A stretch of DNA of 64,000 nt from assembly GCA_016194865.1 (NCBI GenBank), contig JACQAT010000019.1, positions 1 through 64,000 on the forward strand, in the 5' to 3' direction. A program made the position numbers and the translations under genes. The notes below the pieces were generated by a model. That model was not told the origin of the DNA. It was given only the letters and a program-made list of their open reading frames with translations, and searched no databases. Position 1 is the first letter of the stretch, and each line of letters begins with the position of its first letter. Below, piece by piece: positions 8,939 to 17,583 of this stretch. Source of the DNA: Chloroflexota bacterium. Its GTDB lineage: Bacteria > Chloroflexota > Limnocylindria > P2-11E.

Positions 8939-9577
8939 GTGGGCACGCGCGTCATGGTGGTCGACGACCACGACCTCGCCCGGCAGGGCCTTGTGTCGAT
9001 CCTCGGCGGCGCGGAGGATGTCCAGGTCGTCGCCGAAGCGAAGACCGGGCGGGAGGCGATCGAGCTCGCACGCAGGTCTCTTCCCGACGTCGTCCTCATG
9101 GACGTGCGCATGCCGGATATGGACGGCCTCGAGGCGACGCGGCGCATCAAGGAAGAGCGGCCGCGGACCGCGGTGATCATCGTGACGATGCACGAGAGCC
9201 CCACATACCTTCGGCAGGCGGTCGACGCGGGCGCCGCCGGGTATCTCCTGAAGGACGTCAGCAAAGAGCGCCTCGTCGAAGCGGTGCGCGAGGTCGCGAG
9301 CGGTGGGTCGTTCATCGAGACACAGAAGCTCCGGGGCGTGCTGAGCCAGGTCCGCGCTGACGGCTCGGCGCCGCAGAACCTCACGAGGCGCGAGCGCGAG
9401 ATCCTCTCCCACCTCGCGGAGGGGCTGTCGAATCGCGAGATCGCCGAGAAGCTCGTGCTGTCCTCGGAGACCGTGAAGAGCCACGTCGCGGCGATCCTCA
9501 GCAAGCTCGACCTCTCCGATCGCACGCAGGCGGCCGTGTACGCGGTCCGCAACGGGCTCGCGCAGCCGATGCTCTAG
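8939..9577 (+). CDS. NarL/LuxR-family response regulator (orphan)
   Basis: A 212-residue receiver plus GerE helix-turn-helix protein. The receiver has VDDHD, the phosphoacceptor Asp in VLMDVRMPDMDG near residue 55 and Lys in LLKDVSKE. The DNA-binding domain reads LTRREREILSHLAEGLSNREIAEKL (broken here after 20 residues by convention only) with ETVKSHVAAILSKL. GTG at 8939 is used. No kinase is adjacent, so the partner is unknown; the kinase at 50472 belongs to the HisKA_3 class that usually pairs with such regulators. Its TAG stop overlaps the Trm112-like gene on the other strand through a shared CTAG. Confidence 0.9.
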   Translation: MGTRVMVVDDHDLARQGLVSILGGAEDVQVVAEAKTGREAIELARRSLPDVVLMDVRMPDMDGLEATRRIKEERPRTAVIIVTMHESPTYLRQAVDAGAAGYLLKDVSKERLVEAVREVASGGSFIETQKLRGVLSQVRADGSAPQNLTRREREILSHLAEGLSNREIAEKLVLSSETVKSHVAAILSKLDLSDRTQAAVYAVRNGLAQPML

Positions 9578-9756
9578 CCGGTCCCCTCCGAGCGCGGCTC
9601 CTCGGCCTGATCCAGCAGCATGACCGGGATGTCGTCACGGACCGGGTAGCGTCGGCCGCAGCTGAGGCATTCGAGACGATCGCCGTCGACGCGTAGCTCT
9701 CCGTGATCCTCCGCGGGGCAGCGCAGCAGCCCCAGTAGCTCCTCATCCAGCGGCAT
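9574..9756 (-). CDS. Trm112/UPF0434-like small zinc-ribbon protein
   Basis: A 60-residue protein starting MPLDEELLGLLRCP with a later CLSCGRRYPVRDDIPVML, the standard Trm112p-like fold with three or four metal-ligand cysteines. Eukaryotic and archaeal relatives activate methyltransferases; in bacteria the role is less clear and such genes often sit beside glycan or lipid biosynthesis genes, as here. The ATG at 9756 has GGAGG at good spacing. It overlaps the end of the upstream membrane glycosyltransferase gene by 14 bases, indicating translational coupling. Confidence 0.88.
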   Translation of the reverse strand: MPLDEELLGLLRCPAEDHGELRVDGDRLECLSCGRRYPVRDDIPVMLLDQAEEPRSEGTG

Positions 9757-11452
9757 CTCGCGCACCTCCAGTCAGCTGATCAGAGCGTAGCCCGTCGCTC
9801 TCGCTCGTGACCATGAGCTCGCTGTCGGCCATCATCGAGAAGGTCGCGACGAACGCGAAGTAGTTCTGCAGCGAGCGCCAGGCGAACCACAGCGGCACGA
9901 GCGGGAACGCGAGCGAGCCCGTCGCGAGACGCTGCCAGCGCCGCCACAGGAGCAGGAGCAGCGAGGCGAGGATCCCGATCGACAGCGCGGCGTAGGCGCC
10001 GCGGTGCAGCAGGGGGATGACGCCATTGATGGCCAGGCGCACGAGACCGACGCCGTACGGCTCGAGGTCGCCGACGATCGGCGTGAGGATGCCCGAGACG
10101 AACGCCCCCGGGTCCATGAGCAGGTATGGCAGGTCCGGCACCGCGAACGTCGAGAAGACGATGACCGCGCGGCGACCGGCCTCCGCTCGCCCATCGCGCT
10201 TCCAGACGGCGAGCAGATAGAAGGGCACGAAGAACCAGGCGGGCTGCCGCGCGGCGCAGGCCAGCCCCAGCGCGACCGGCGATAGCCAGCGGGTCGGGAT
10301 GTACAGGTACGCCACGGCGACGAACGCCGCCCAGAGCGGATCGACGCCGGCGAGGACGAACTGTCGCGTGATGACCACGTTGCCGACGATGGTCGCGGCG
10401 ATGAGCGGCCGCCAGGGCACGCGGGCACGACGCAGCAGGAGCAGCGTCAACAGGACGATCTCAGTGAGATAGAGCACGCGGACGTCGCGTAGACCGGCGG
10501 CGATGAAGGGCGCCGGGACGAGGAACGACAGCGCGGGATAGTTGAGCGAGCGGAGCGCCTCACCGTTCTCGAGATGCGTCGCGAGCGTGGGATCGAGGCC
10601 GAACTCCGCCAGCGCTTCGCTGACATCGAGCGCGACGTAGGGATCCTTGCCCTGCAGCGCGAGCTCGGCGGAGCGATGGACGATCGCCACCACGTCGACG
10701 TGGTACGGCTTGCCAAGGATGAGCGCGGCAGCGACGAGCACGTAGGTCGCGAGCACCAGGCCGATCGCCAGCGCGTCGCGCAGGCTCGCGCGGAAGCGCA
10801 CGGATGCCAGGATCGGCAACGCCACGACGATCACGAGCGCCATCAGGTCATCGGGGGCCGCGACCAGCGACGCGACGACGGTGTGGCGCTCGATCACGGT
10901 CGAGACGCACGCGACACCCAGGAGCCCGTAGCCGATGGACCGCATTCGGTCTGCGCCATCGGGTTGGACGACGATGAGGGTCGCGACCAGGAAGACAAGC
11001 GAGCCGACGCCCGCGATCGCCAGGAACGGCGGGAACCCGACGCCGAACGGATCCTGATCGAAGAAGCGCAGCGCCGGGGTCCACAGGGCGAACCCAGCGA
11101 CCGCCAGGGGGCGGAAGGGCGCCCGAGTGACCACGAACGCGAGCGCCATCGCGCCGACGTAGAGCACGAGCCCGACCGCGTTCTCGCCCGGGTCGAAGGC
11201 CGCGCTCAGATACATGGCCGCCACGACGAGGAACGCGACGACGTCGGCGTGCCGGATGCGCGTCCGCGGCACGGCCAGCGCCATCAGGCCCAGGTACGCC
11301 GCGAACCCGATCGCGAGCGCGGCATCGGGCTGGGCGTCGAACGTGTGCAGCACGCTCGCGGCCGAGACGACGCCGACGCCCGTGAGGATGATGCCGGCGC
11401 GGAAGAGCGCGCCGGACCGTGGGTCCGAGCGGCGCTCTTCGCCGAGGATCAC
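9743..11452 (-). CDS. Polytopic GT87/DUF2029-like glycosyltransferase
   Basis: A membrane protein of about 569 residues with a dozen or more hydrophobic segments. The middle carries a loop with GKPYHVDVVAIV and LQGKDPYV, the kind of Gly-x-x-Pro-Tyr motif found in GT87/DUF2029 lipid-linked mannosyltransferase-like proteins. It probably uses a polyprenyl-phosphate sugar donor on the outer face of the membrane, though substrate cannot be read from the sequence. GTG at 11452 overlaps the stop of the flippase gene by four bases, so the two are co-translated. The last residues overlap the Trm112-like gene. Confidence 0.7.
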   Translation of the reverse strand: MILGEERRSDPRSGALFRAGIILTGVGVVSAASVLHTFDAQPDAALAIGFAAYLGLMALAVPRTRIRHADVVAFLVVAAMYLSAAFDPGENAVGLVLYVGAMALAFVVTRAPFRPLAVAGFALWTPALRFFDQDPFGVGFPPFLAIAGVGSLVFLVATLIVVQPDGADRMRSIGYGLLGVACVSTVIERHTVVASLVAAPDDLMALVIVVALPILASVRFRASLRDALAIGLVLATYVLVAAALILGKPYHVDVVAIVHRSAELALQGKDPYVALDVSEALAEFGLDPTLATHLENGEALRSLNYPALSFLVPAPFIAAGLRDVRVLYLTEIVLLTLLLLRRARVPWRPLIAATIVGNVVITRQFVLAGVDPLWAAFVAVAYLYIPTRWLSPVALGLACAARQPAWFFVPFYLLAVWKRDGRAEAGRRAVIVFSTFAVPDLPYLLMDPGAFVSGILTPIVGDLEPYGVGLVRLAINGVIPLLHRGAYAALSIGILASLLLLLWRRWQRLATGSLAFPLVPLWFAWRSLQNYFAFVATFSMMADSELMVTSESDGLRSDQLTGGARDAAG

Positions 11453-12711
11453 GCGCGCAAGGGTATCGTCGGCCGGCGCGCGGGCCGGTCGATCGCGAAG
11501 GTGGCGACGGCGCAGAGCTGCGTGGCGAATGCGACGCCGGTCACCACGAGCGTCGCGGTGAGCGCGTCGTGCGCGTAGGTCGAGAGCAGCGCGACCTCGA
11601 CGATCAGCGCGAGGCCGAGGAGCAGGCCGATGCGCATGCGCCCGCGGCCGATGAAGTAGGCGTTCCAGATGCTCAGCAGCGCGTTGCAGAGCGCGGCGAG
11701 GCCGTAGACGGGGATCACCTCGGCGGCTCGCGGGTACTGCGGTCCGACGATGATCGCCGCGAACAACCCCGGCCGGATGATGTACGCGAGCGCCACGGCG
11801 CCGCTCGTGGCAAGCACGAAGCCGAGCGCGATCAGCAGCGGCCGGTCGGTGTCGTGACCGCGCTCGTGCGCGCGTGCCGTGCGCTCCAGCACGAGGTAGC
11901 CGACGGCGACGGGCGCGAAGAGGATGACCTTGGCCATCGTGATCGCGGCGCTGTAGTTGCCCGCGTCGTCGGCGCTCATGAGCGCGCGCGCCATGACCGC
12001 GTCGACGTTCGTGAGTCCGGCGTAGGCGAGCAGCACGAGCGCCGCGAGCAGGAAGAAGCGCGTCTCGTCGCGCGCGAGATGAGCGGCCGGTGTCGCCGCC
12101 CGCGCGCTCTTGAACAACGGACGCAGGGGGATGAGGCTGATCAACAGACCGACGAGCAGCGCGGCCGAGGCGCCCGCGAAGGCGCCATCCACCCCGGCGC
12201 CCGCGAGCACGAGCCCGGTGCCGAGCGCGAGACGCGCGCCCGCCTGGGCGACGAGATCGCCACCCAGCCATACGAAGCGGCCGAGACCCTGGAGCAGACC
12301 CATGGTGAAGGTCAGCACGATCGCCAGGAAGAGCGTGATGCCGAGCAGGACCACCGAGGCCGTTGACACCCTGATCGCCTGTGAGAGCGGCCCGGCGAAC
12401 AGCGCGAGCAGCAGCGCCGGCGGCGCGCCGAAGGTGACGATGCGCACGAGCCAGCGCCGGACGAAGACGTGGAGGGCCGCGTCGTCGTCGCGCGCTCGAT
12501 ACTGCGCAGCCAGCTTGGCCATCGCGGTCTGGATGACCTGCGTGCCGATCGACTCGACGAGGAGGATGCCGAAGAGCTGCGTGAGGATGGCGAACTCGCC
12601 CGGCCGCAGGAACCGTGGCATCACGAACTGGTAGCCGAACGCGAGCACGTTGGCGAAGCCGGTCAGGAGGTAGAGGAGGACCGGTCCCCGCGCGCCGCGC
12701 AGGCGATCCAC
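11449..12711 (-). CDS. Wzx-like polysaccharide flippase (MATE/MOP superfamily)
   Basis: A 420-residue protein with about twelve membrane segments. The N-terminus (LLYLLTGFANVLAFGYQFVMPRFL followed by EFAILTQLFGILL; written in parts) matches the start of polysaccharide biosynthesis/flippase proteins, which move lipid-linked oligosaccharides across the membrane. It starts with GTG a few bases after the Mrp stop and is coupled by GTGA overlap to the GT87-like gene. Together with the O-antigen ligase-like protein it points to a surface glycan or glycoprotein pathway. Confidence 0.8.
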   Translation of the reverse strand: MDRLRGARGPVLLYLLTGFANVLAFGYQFVMPRFLRPGEFAILTQLFGILLVESIGTQVIQTAMAKLAAQYRARDDDAALHVFVRRWLVRIVTFGAPPALLLALFAGPLSQAIRVSTASVVLLGITLFLAIVLTFTMGLLQGLGRFVWLGGDLVAQAGARLALGTGLVLAGAGVDGAFAGASAALLVGLLISLIPLRPLFKSARAATPAAHLARDETRFFLLAALVLLAYAGLTNVDAVMARALMSADDAGNYSAAITMAKVILFAPVAVGYLVLERTARAHERGHDTDRPLLIALGFVLATSGAVALAYIIRPGLFAAIIVGPQYPRAAEVIPVYGLAALCNALLSIWNAYFIGRGRMRIGLLLGLALIVEVALLSTYAHDALTATLVVTGVAFATQLCAVATFAIDRPARRPTIPLRA

Positions 12712-12717
12712 GCGGGG

Positions 12718-13785
12718 CTAGTGAGCGGCGGCGGGAACGAGCGCGGGCGCGACCGCGATGAAGTTCGCGACGAGCTCGTCGAACTCCGGCGAGGTGTAGT
12801 CCTCGATCATGCCGGTGTCCGCGAGGTGCGCGATCTCCGGATCGATCGGGATCTTCGCCAGGAGCGGCGCGTTCGAGGCGATCACGAGCTTGAGTCCCTG
12901 CGAGGGACCGAAGACCTCCATCCGACTGCCGTCGGGAGCGCTGACATAGGACATGTTCTCGACGATGCCGAGGATGTCACCGCCCAGCTGCTTCACGAGC
13001 CGCACGGCCTTCGTGACGACCATCGTGGCGAGCGCCTGCGGCGTCGTGACGAGCACCACGCCCGCGATCGGCAGCGCCTGCATCACGGTGAGCGGCGCGT
13101 CGCTCGTCCCCGGCGGAAGGTCGACGATGAGGTGGTCGAGCGTCCCCCACTCCACGTCGGAGTAGAACTGCCGGATCGCTCCGGACACCATGGGGCCGCG
13201 CCAGATGACGGCCTCCTCCTCGCCCGGGAGCAGCAGGTTCATGGACATGATCGGGATGCCGCCGCGCGACTTCGGCGGCATCAGCCGCTGCGCGCCCGCG
13301 ACCGCGGGCTTTTCGCGGACGCCGAACATGCGCGGGATGGACGGGCCGGTGATGTCCCCGTCGAGGATGCCCACGGACATGCCCCTGCGCTTCAGTCCGA
13401 CCGCAAGAAGCCCGGCGACGAGCGATTTCCCGACGCCGCCCTTGCCCGACATCACCGCGATGACGCTGCCGATCCCGGTCTGCGGCGCGGCCATGCCCTT
13501 CGGCGCCCCCATGCCCGCTCCGGCGCCGGCGGTCGCGTTCGCGGCCGGCAGGTTCGCGGGCAGCTTGCCGGTGTCGGCGAGCGTGTTGAGATCGCGCATC
13601 AGCTCGTTCATGTCGATGCGTCCACCGCCGTGCCCCGCGGCGCCGGCGGCGATCGTCTCGCTCTTGCTGATCGAGCACGAGGCGCAGCTGAGCCCGTAGC
13701 GCGCGAAGATCCGCGCCGCGTCGGGCCAGCGGTCGACGACCGACGCGATCGTCATGTCAACGGTGATCAATGTTGATTGCGCCAA
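12718..13785 (-). CDS. mrp: Mrp/NBP35-type P-loop ATPase with N-terminal DUF1858 domain
   Basis: A 355-residue iron-sulfur carrier ATPase. Residues 1-70 form a DUF1858-like domain with a CASC pair (YGLSCASCSISKSETI). The ATPase follows with the deviant Walker A SGKGGVGKS near residue 117, GILDGDITGPSIPRMFG, the DLPPGTSD motif and VENMSY. The usual CxxC after ENMSY that bridges the Fe-S cluster in Mrp/ApbC is replaced by SAPDG. The TTG start at 13785 has GGAGG eight bases upstream. It is the first gene of a minus-strand group that continues into the flippase. Confidence 0.9.
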   Translation of the reverse strand: MAQSTLITVDMTIASVVDRWPDAARIFARYGLSCASCSISKSETIAAGAAGHGGGRIDMNELMRDLNTLADTGKLPANLPAANATAGAGAGMGAPKGMAAPQTGIGSVIAVMSGKGGVGKSLVAGLLAVGLKRRGMSVGILDGDITGPSIPRMFGVREKPAVAGAQRLMPPKSRGGIPIMSMNLLLPGEEEAVIWRGPMVSGAIRQFYSDVEWGTLDHLIVDLPPGTSDAPLTVMQALPIAGVVLVTTPQALATMVVTKAVRLVKQLGGDILGIVENMSYVSAPDGSRMEVFGPSQGLKLVIASNAPLLAKIPIDPEIAHLADTGMIEDYTSPEFDELVANFIAVAPALVPAAAH

Positions 13786-13856
13786 CGAGACGTCCTCCAG
13801 AACGCGCGAGATGACATCAGTCTAGCGGGCCGCACGTGCAGGACCGATGGTGTCGT

Positions 13857-14576
13857 TCAGATCGAGACGAGCCGCGTGACGACGAAGATCAGCACCGCAC
13901 CGGCGATCGTCGCGATCATCACCAGGCTCGAGCGCTCCTTGCGATGCGCCTCGGGGAGCAGCTCGGCCGCACCGACGTAGAGGAAGAATCCGACGAACAG
14001 TCCGAGGATGGCGCCGAGCGCCGGGCCCTCGACGGTCACGGCGAACGCGACGACGGCGCCGATGACCGGCGCGAGCGCGTCGACGAACAGCCAGCGGTAC
14101 GCCGTCGACCGGCGCGCGTCGTTGGCCAGGAGGACCGCGACCGTCGCGATGCCATCGCCGAAGTCGTGCAGGATCACGACGACCGCGACGATGAGGCCGA
14201 GCTCGGCGCCCGCGTGGAACGCGGCGCCGATCGCGACGCCGTCGAGGAGGCTGTGGACCGACATCCCGCCGGCGCCGAGGATCCCCACGTGCTCGTGCTT
14301 GTCGAGCGCGGCGCCGGCTTCGTGTCCGACGTGCAGGAGCGTCAGCCGCTCCAGCAGGTAGAACGCGAGGAATCCGATACCGGCGAAGAGCATCGATGTC
14401 TGCACCGAGTCGAGCTCCTTCGCGGACTCGGGCGCCAGATCGAAGAACGCGGCGCCGATCCGCACGCCGGCGCCGAGCGCGATCAGCACGCCAAGGTGCT
14501 TCGTCGCGCGCAGGGCGGCGAGGCCGCCCAGCATCGTCGACAGGAACGTCGCCAGGGCGACGAGCGCGACCGTCAT
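13857..14576 (-). CDS. ZIP-family divalent metal transporter
   Basis: A protein of about 239 residues with seven to eight membrane segments. Segment IV holds GMSVHSLLDGVAIGAAF and segment V ILHDFGDGIATV, the His-rich metal-binding helices of ZIP transporters, and the loop after segment III is His-containing (LLHVGHEAG, DKHEHVG). It most likely imports zinc or a related divalent metal. It begins 10 bp after the stop of the Fur-family regulator at 14587-15006 and is probably co-transcribed and controlled by it. Confidence 0.9.
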   Translation of the reverse strand: MTVALVALATFLSTMLGGLAALRATKHLGVLIALGAGVRIGAAFFDLAPESAKELDSVQTSMLFAGIGFLAFYLLERLTLLHVGHEAGAALDKHEHVGILGAGGMSVHSLLDGVAIGAAFHAGAELGLIVAVVVILHDFGDGIATVAVLLANDARRSTAYRWLFVDALAPVIGAVVAFAVTVEGPALGAILGLFVGFFLYVGAAELLPEAHRKERSSLVMIATIAGAVLIFVVTRLVSI

Positions 14577-14586
14577 GAGCGCATCG

Positions 14587-15006
14587 TCAATGGCAGTCCT
14601 GGCAGAGTCCCTGGATCTCCACCGCGTGCGACAGCGCCCGAAATCCGTGACCGCGCGCGACCGAGTCGAGACGCGCGTCGAGACGGCGCGCGTCGATCTC
14701 CTCCACCTTGCCGCAGGCGCGGCAGACGAGGTGGTGATGGTGCTCGGGAGCGCAGCGCGTGTAGTGGAAGCAGCGCTCGCCGCCCTCAATGCCGTGAATG
14801 CGGGAGAGGACGCCCGCGCGGACCAGAAGGTCCAGCGTCCGAAAGACCGTCGCACGGCCGATCCCGCGGCGCGCGAGGCGCGCGACGAGCTCGCGCGCGG
14901 TGACCGGCTGGCTTCGGCTGAGCACGGCGGTGATCACCGCCCGGCGTGCTGAGGTCGACCGCAGGTCGAGACGGTCGAGGACAGCGCTGGCGCTGCGGAG
15001 CGACAT
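14587..15006 (-). CDS. Fur-family regulator, probably Zur
   Basis: A 139-residue Fur-family repressor: winged helix with ATVFRTLDLLVRAGVL, a sensor segment EHHHHLVCRACGKVEEID and C-terminal LCQDCH, giving two CxxC pairs for the structural zinc. Being first in an operon with a ZIP transporter argues for zinc sensing, but Fur and Zur cannot be separated by sequence alone. A near-perfect 7-1-7 Fur/Zur-type inverted repeat sits immediately before the ATG, implying autoregulation of the whole operon. Confidence 0.88.
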   Translation of the reverse strand: MSLRSASAVLDRLDLRSTSARRAVITAVLSRSQPVTARELVARLARRGIGRATVFRTLDLLVRAGVLSRIHGIEGGERCFHYTRCAPEHHHHLVCRACGKVEEIDARRLDARLDSVARGHGFRALSHAVEIQGLCQDCH

Positions 15007-15007
15007 T

Positions 15008-15022
15008 TGAGACTGAGTATCA
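15008..15022 (-). promoter_or_regulatory. 7-1-7 Fur/Zur-type operator
   Basis: On the minus strand the sequence is TGATACT-C-AGTCTCA, an inverted repeat with seven-base arms, one central base and one mismatch. It agrees at 11 of 14 arm positions with the classical Fur/Zur/PerR consensus TGATAAT-N-ATTATCA. It ends two bases before the ATG of the Fur-family gene, and there is no Shine-Dalgarno between them, so the transcript may be leaderless or very short. Confidence 0.65.
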
Positions 15023-15073
15023 GGAAGGGAGACGGTGCCGTCAACTTCGACCCCCGGCGCGTTGAGGGGAGCC

Positions 15074-16141
15074 TTACTCGCGGACCAAGCGGACGGCGAT
15101 CGCGGTCGTGACCGGAACGCAGCAGACCAGGCCGATGCTCGCGATGACGACGCTGAGGATCGACACCACGATCGTCTCGCTGTTGATGGTGACGAGCAAT
15201 GGCGAGTTGCCGAGCGACAGCAGGACGATGAGCGGAAGAGCTCCCCCGAAGTAGGCGAGCGCGAGCGTGTTCACGAGCGAGCCGATGTGGTCCCTTCCGA
15301 CGTTGAGCGCCGAGCCGTAGAGCGCCCGCCCGCGCAGATTCCCATCGACCGCCGCGAGCTCGAAGGTGGTCGACGCCTGCCCGACCGCCATGTCGACGAG
15401 CGCGCCGAGCGACCCGACGATGACGCCCGCCAGGACCAGGCGCGAGAGGTCGACCTTGTAGTCCGTGCCCACGGCCAGGAAGACCGCTTCCTCGCTCCCG
15501 AGGCCCGTGATGTGCCCCGCGCCGAGCGAGATCGCGGCGAGCAGCGCGACCACGGCGAGCGCGATCAGCGTGCCGGCGAGCGCCGCGGTGCTCTTGCGAT
15601 TGAAGCCGTGCACGAGATACACGGTGATCACCAGGATGATCGCGGTCCCGACCAGGGTCGCGACCAGCGGATCGTCGCCGCGCTGGAGCGCCGGCACGAT
15701 CGCGAGCAGGAACACCCCGACGCTCGCCGCGAGACCGCCGAGCGAGCTCAATCCCTTGAGCCGCGCGACCAGCAGCAGCGCGACAACGAGCATGGCGACG
15801 AAGGGAAGCAACGAGGGAAGCCGGACCACCTCTTCGATCGTGTAGATGCGCTCGTCCTTGTCGCCACGGCGCTGCGTCACGAGGACGCGGTCGCCCTCGC
15901 GCAGGAGGCCGTTCGCGTTGATCGGGCTGCGGCCGCCCCACCCCGTCTGCACGCGATCGCCTCGGTACAGCGACCCGTCGAGCTCGATCTCGAGCTGCTG
16001 CACGGGCCCCCCGCTCGGACCCGTCGTGCTCGTCGAGATGACCTTCGTGACGTGCGCGTCGAAGACCGTGCCGGCCCGTCCGACGCCGGGATCGGCGCAG
16101 GAGATGAGCAGGAGAGCGACGAGCGCGAGGAGGATGCGCAT
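15074..16141 (-). CDS. YibE/F-family membrane protein
   Basis: A 355-residue protein. The N-terminus is lipoprotein-like (basic start, hydrophobic core, LISC at about residues 12-15), followed by a soluble beta-rich part of about 90 residues and then seven or more membrane segments with the YibE/F pattern (LVLAGVIVGSLGALVDMAVGQ, GRDHIGSLVNTLALAYFGGALP; each shown in part). Function of this family is not established. It lies 29 bp after the nickel transporter on the same strand, so a link to metal handling is possible but unproven. Confidence 0.8.
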   Translation of the reverse strand: MRILLALVALLLISCADPGVGRAGTVFDAHVTKVISTSTTGPSGGPVQQLEIELDGSLYRGDRVQTGWGGRSPINANGLLREGDRVLVTQRRGDKDERIYTIEEVVRLPSLLPFVAMLVVALLLVARLKGLSSLGGLAASVGVFLLAIVPALQRGDDPLVATLVGTAIILVITVYLVHGFNRKSTAALAGTLIALAVVALLAAISLGAGHITGLGSEEAVFLAVGTDYKVDLSRLVLAGVIVGSLGALVDMAVGQASTTFELAAVDGNLRGRALYGSALNVGRDHIGSLVNTLALAYFGGALPLIVLLSLGNSPLLVTINSETIVVSILSVVIASIGLVCCVPVTTAIAVRLVRE

Positions 16142-16170
16142 TCGGTCAGAGACTACGAGGGAGGCGGAGG

Positions 16171-17085
16171 TCAGTAGGCGGGCTCTGTCCCGAATAGGAG
16201 CTCTTGGAGATCCGGGAGGCTGGTGCCCGAGCCGGCGATGAAGAAGAACCCCACGATCAGGCTCGCGATCCCCGCAACGAGGCCGACGCCGACGTAGAGC
16301 GATCGCAGCCGCTGCGCGCCGATGAACCCGCTCGCGCTCACGACCGCGACCAGGGTGTTCGATGCGAGCAGCCCGAGCACGAACGCGGCCAGGATGACCA
16401 CACCCTGGCCGCCGGTGACGCCTGCGACGCCCGCGAGGAGCAGCGCCTGCGAGCCGGTCTCGGCGCCGATGCCGTGGATGACGCCGACGCCGAACGCGGT
16501 GCGCGGACCGTATTGGGTCGAGTGCGCCGTCGGACGGTGCTCGTGGCCGTGGATTCGCGCCTGCAACGCGCCCCACGCGTTCCGGGAGACGTCGAACACG
16601 AGCATCCAGCGGCTGCGCATGCGGAACTCACCCTTGCCGCGCATGTACTGGACGACCGAGTAGAGCACCCACACGCCGAGCAGCACGAGCGTCACGCCGA
16701 CGACGCGCTCGAGGATCGGGTCGACCCACCCGGGGAGGATCGCGCCGACCAGCAGCGCGAGCACGCCGAGCAGCGTCACCATCGAGGCGTGTCCGAGCGC
16801 GTACAGCGTCGCGAGCTCGATCGCGTGGCGCTGCTCGTGCGCGAACCGCGACTCGCTCAGCACGTGGAGCGGGGCCGCGGCCTGGTGCGAGTGCGCGTGA
16901 GTGGTGACGTGGTCGTGGCCTCGCGCCGCGACCGGTGCGCCGAGCGCCACGGTGCTCACGTCGGCATGGCTCGCGGTCGTCGTGCTCGTGATGTCGGTGA
17001 TGGCCGCGATGTGATCCCAATCGAAGCCGTGGCGAAAGCCGAGGGCCACCATGCCGAGAAGGACGGCGAGTGAGCCGAGGTCCAT
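16171..17085 (-). CDS. NiCoT-family nickel/cobalt permease
   Basis: A 304-residue membrane protein. Segment II carries RHGFDWDHIAAITD, the nickel/cobalt-binding signature of the HoxN/NixA family, and later segments show LGHASMVTLLG and GVIHGIGAETGSQALLL, which also match. A His-rich loop (around residues 55-80: HDHVTTHAHSH) probably helps gather metal. It is transcribed divergently from a Fur-family regulator with a Nur-type box between them, so it is likely repressed by nickel-loaded Nur. Nickel would serve enzymes such as the LarA homologue at 47215. Confidence 0.9.
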   Translation of the reverse strand: MDLGSLAVLLGMVALGFRHGFDWDHIAAITDITSTTTASHADVSTVALGAPVAARGHDHVTTHAHSHQAAAPLHVLSESRFAHEQRHAIELATLYALGHASMVTLLGVLALLVGAILPGWVDPILERVVGVTLVLLGVWVLYSVVQYMRGKGEFRMRSRWMLVFDVSRNAWGALQARIHGHEHRPTAHSTQYGPRTAFGVGVIHGIGAETGSQALLLAGVAGVTGGQGVVILAAFVLGLLASNTLVAVVSASGFIGAQRLRSLYVGVGLVAGIASLIVGFFFIAGSGTSLPDLQELLFGTEPAY

Positions 17086-17124
17086 GGCTGGGAAGATATC
17101 GCAACTCCCTGCAATAGCGCCTAC

Positions 17125-17141
17125 TTGCGACCCGAGTGCAA
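17125..17141. promoter_or_regulatory. Nur-type nickel operator
   Basis: The sequence TTGCGA-CCCGA-GTGCAA fits the Streptomyces Nur box tTGCaa-N5-ttGCAa with two mismatches. It lies in the 75-bp gap between the NiCoT permease and the Fur-family regulator. A related pair of half sites, TCGCAA and TGCAAT, is found at 17099-17115, so the gap may hold two overlapping binding sites, one for each promoter. Confidence 0.6.
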
Positions 17142-17160
17142 CAGCGTCACGCTGGACCGA

Positions 17161-17583
17161 ATGAAGATCGAGGACGCGCTCCGACAGCGTGGCGGCCGGA
17201 TGACCATGCAGCGCAGGCTGATCCTCGACGCGCTCGCCCGGGCTCGACATCACACGACCGCCGACGACATCCAGCGCCAGCTGCGCGCGAAGGGTTTCGA
17301 GATCGACGCGTCCACGATCTACCGGAACCTCGAGGTGCTCGAGGGACTCGGTCACGTCACGCACACGCATCTCGACGATCGGGTGACGCGCTGGCACCGC
17401 GCGGACGAGGAACGGCACGGTCACCTGGTCTGCACGGTCTGCGGGGCGGAGACGGAGGTCCCGATGGCGGCATTGCGCCCGCTCGCGCGCCGCCTGATGG
17501 AGCGCTACGGCTTCGCCGCCGACCTCGCGCACGCGGCGGTGAGCGGCATCTGCGAGCAATGCCGGGTCGTACAGTCTTCGTGA
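17161..17583 (+). CDS. Fur-family regulator, probably nickel-responsive Nur
   Basis: A 140-residue Fur-family protein: winged helix with MTMQRRLILDAL and STIYRNLEVLEGLG, a metal-sensor segment RHGHLVCTVCGAE, and the C-terminal GICEQC pair. Divergent arrangement with a NiCoT permease and the Nur-type box in the shared gap support nickel sensing. ATG at 17161 begins the conserved region; the frame is open further upstream but through the operator. Its TGA overlaps the ATG of the next gene. Confidence 0.85.
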   Translation: MKIEDALRQRGGRMTMQRRLILDALARARHHTTADDIQRQLRAKGFEIDASTIYRNLEVLEGLGHVTHTHLDDRVTRWHRADEERHGHLVCTVCGAETEVPMAALRPLARRLMERYGFAADLAHAAVSGICEQCRVVQSS

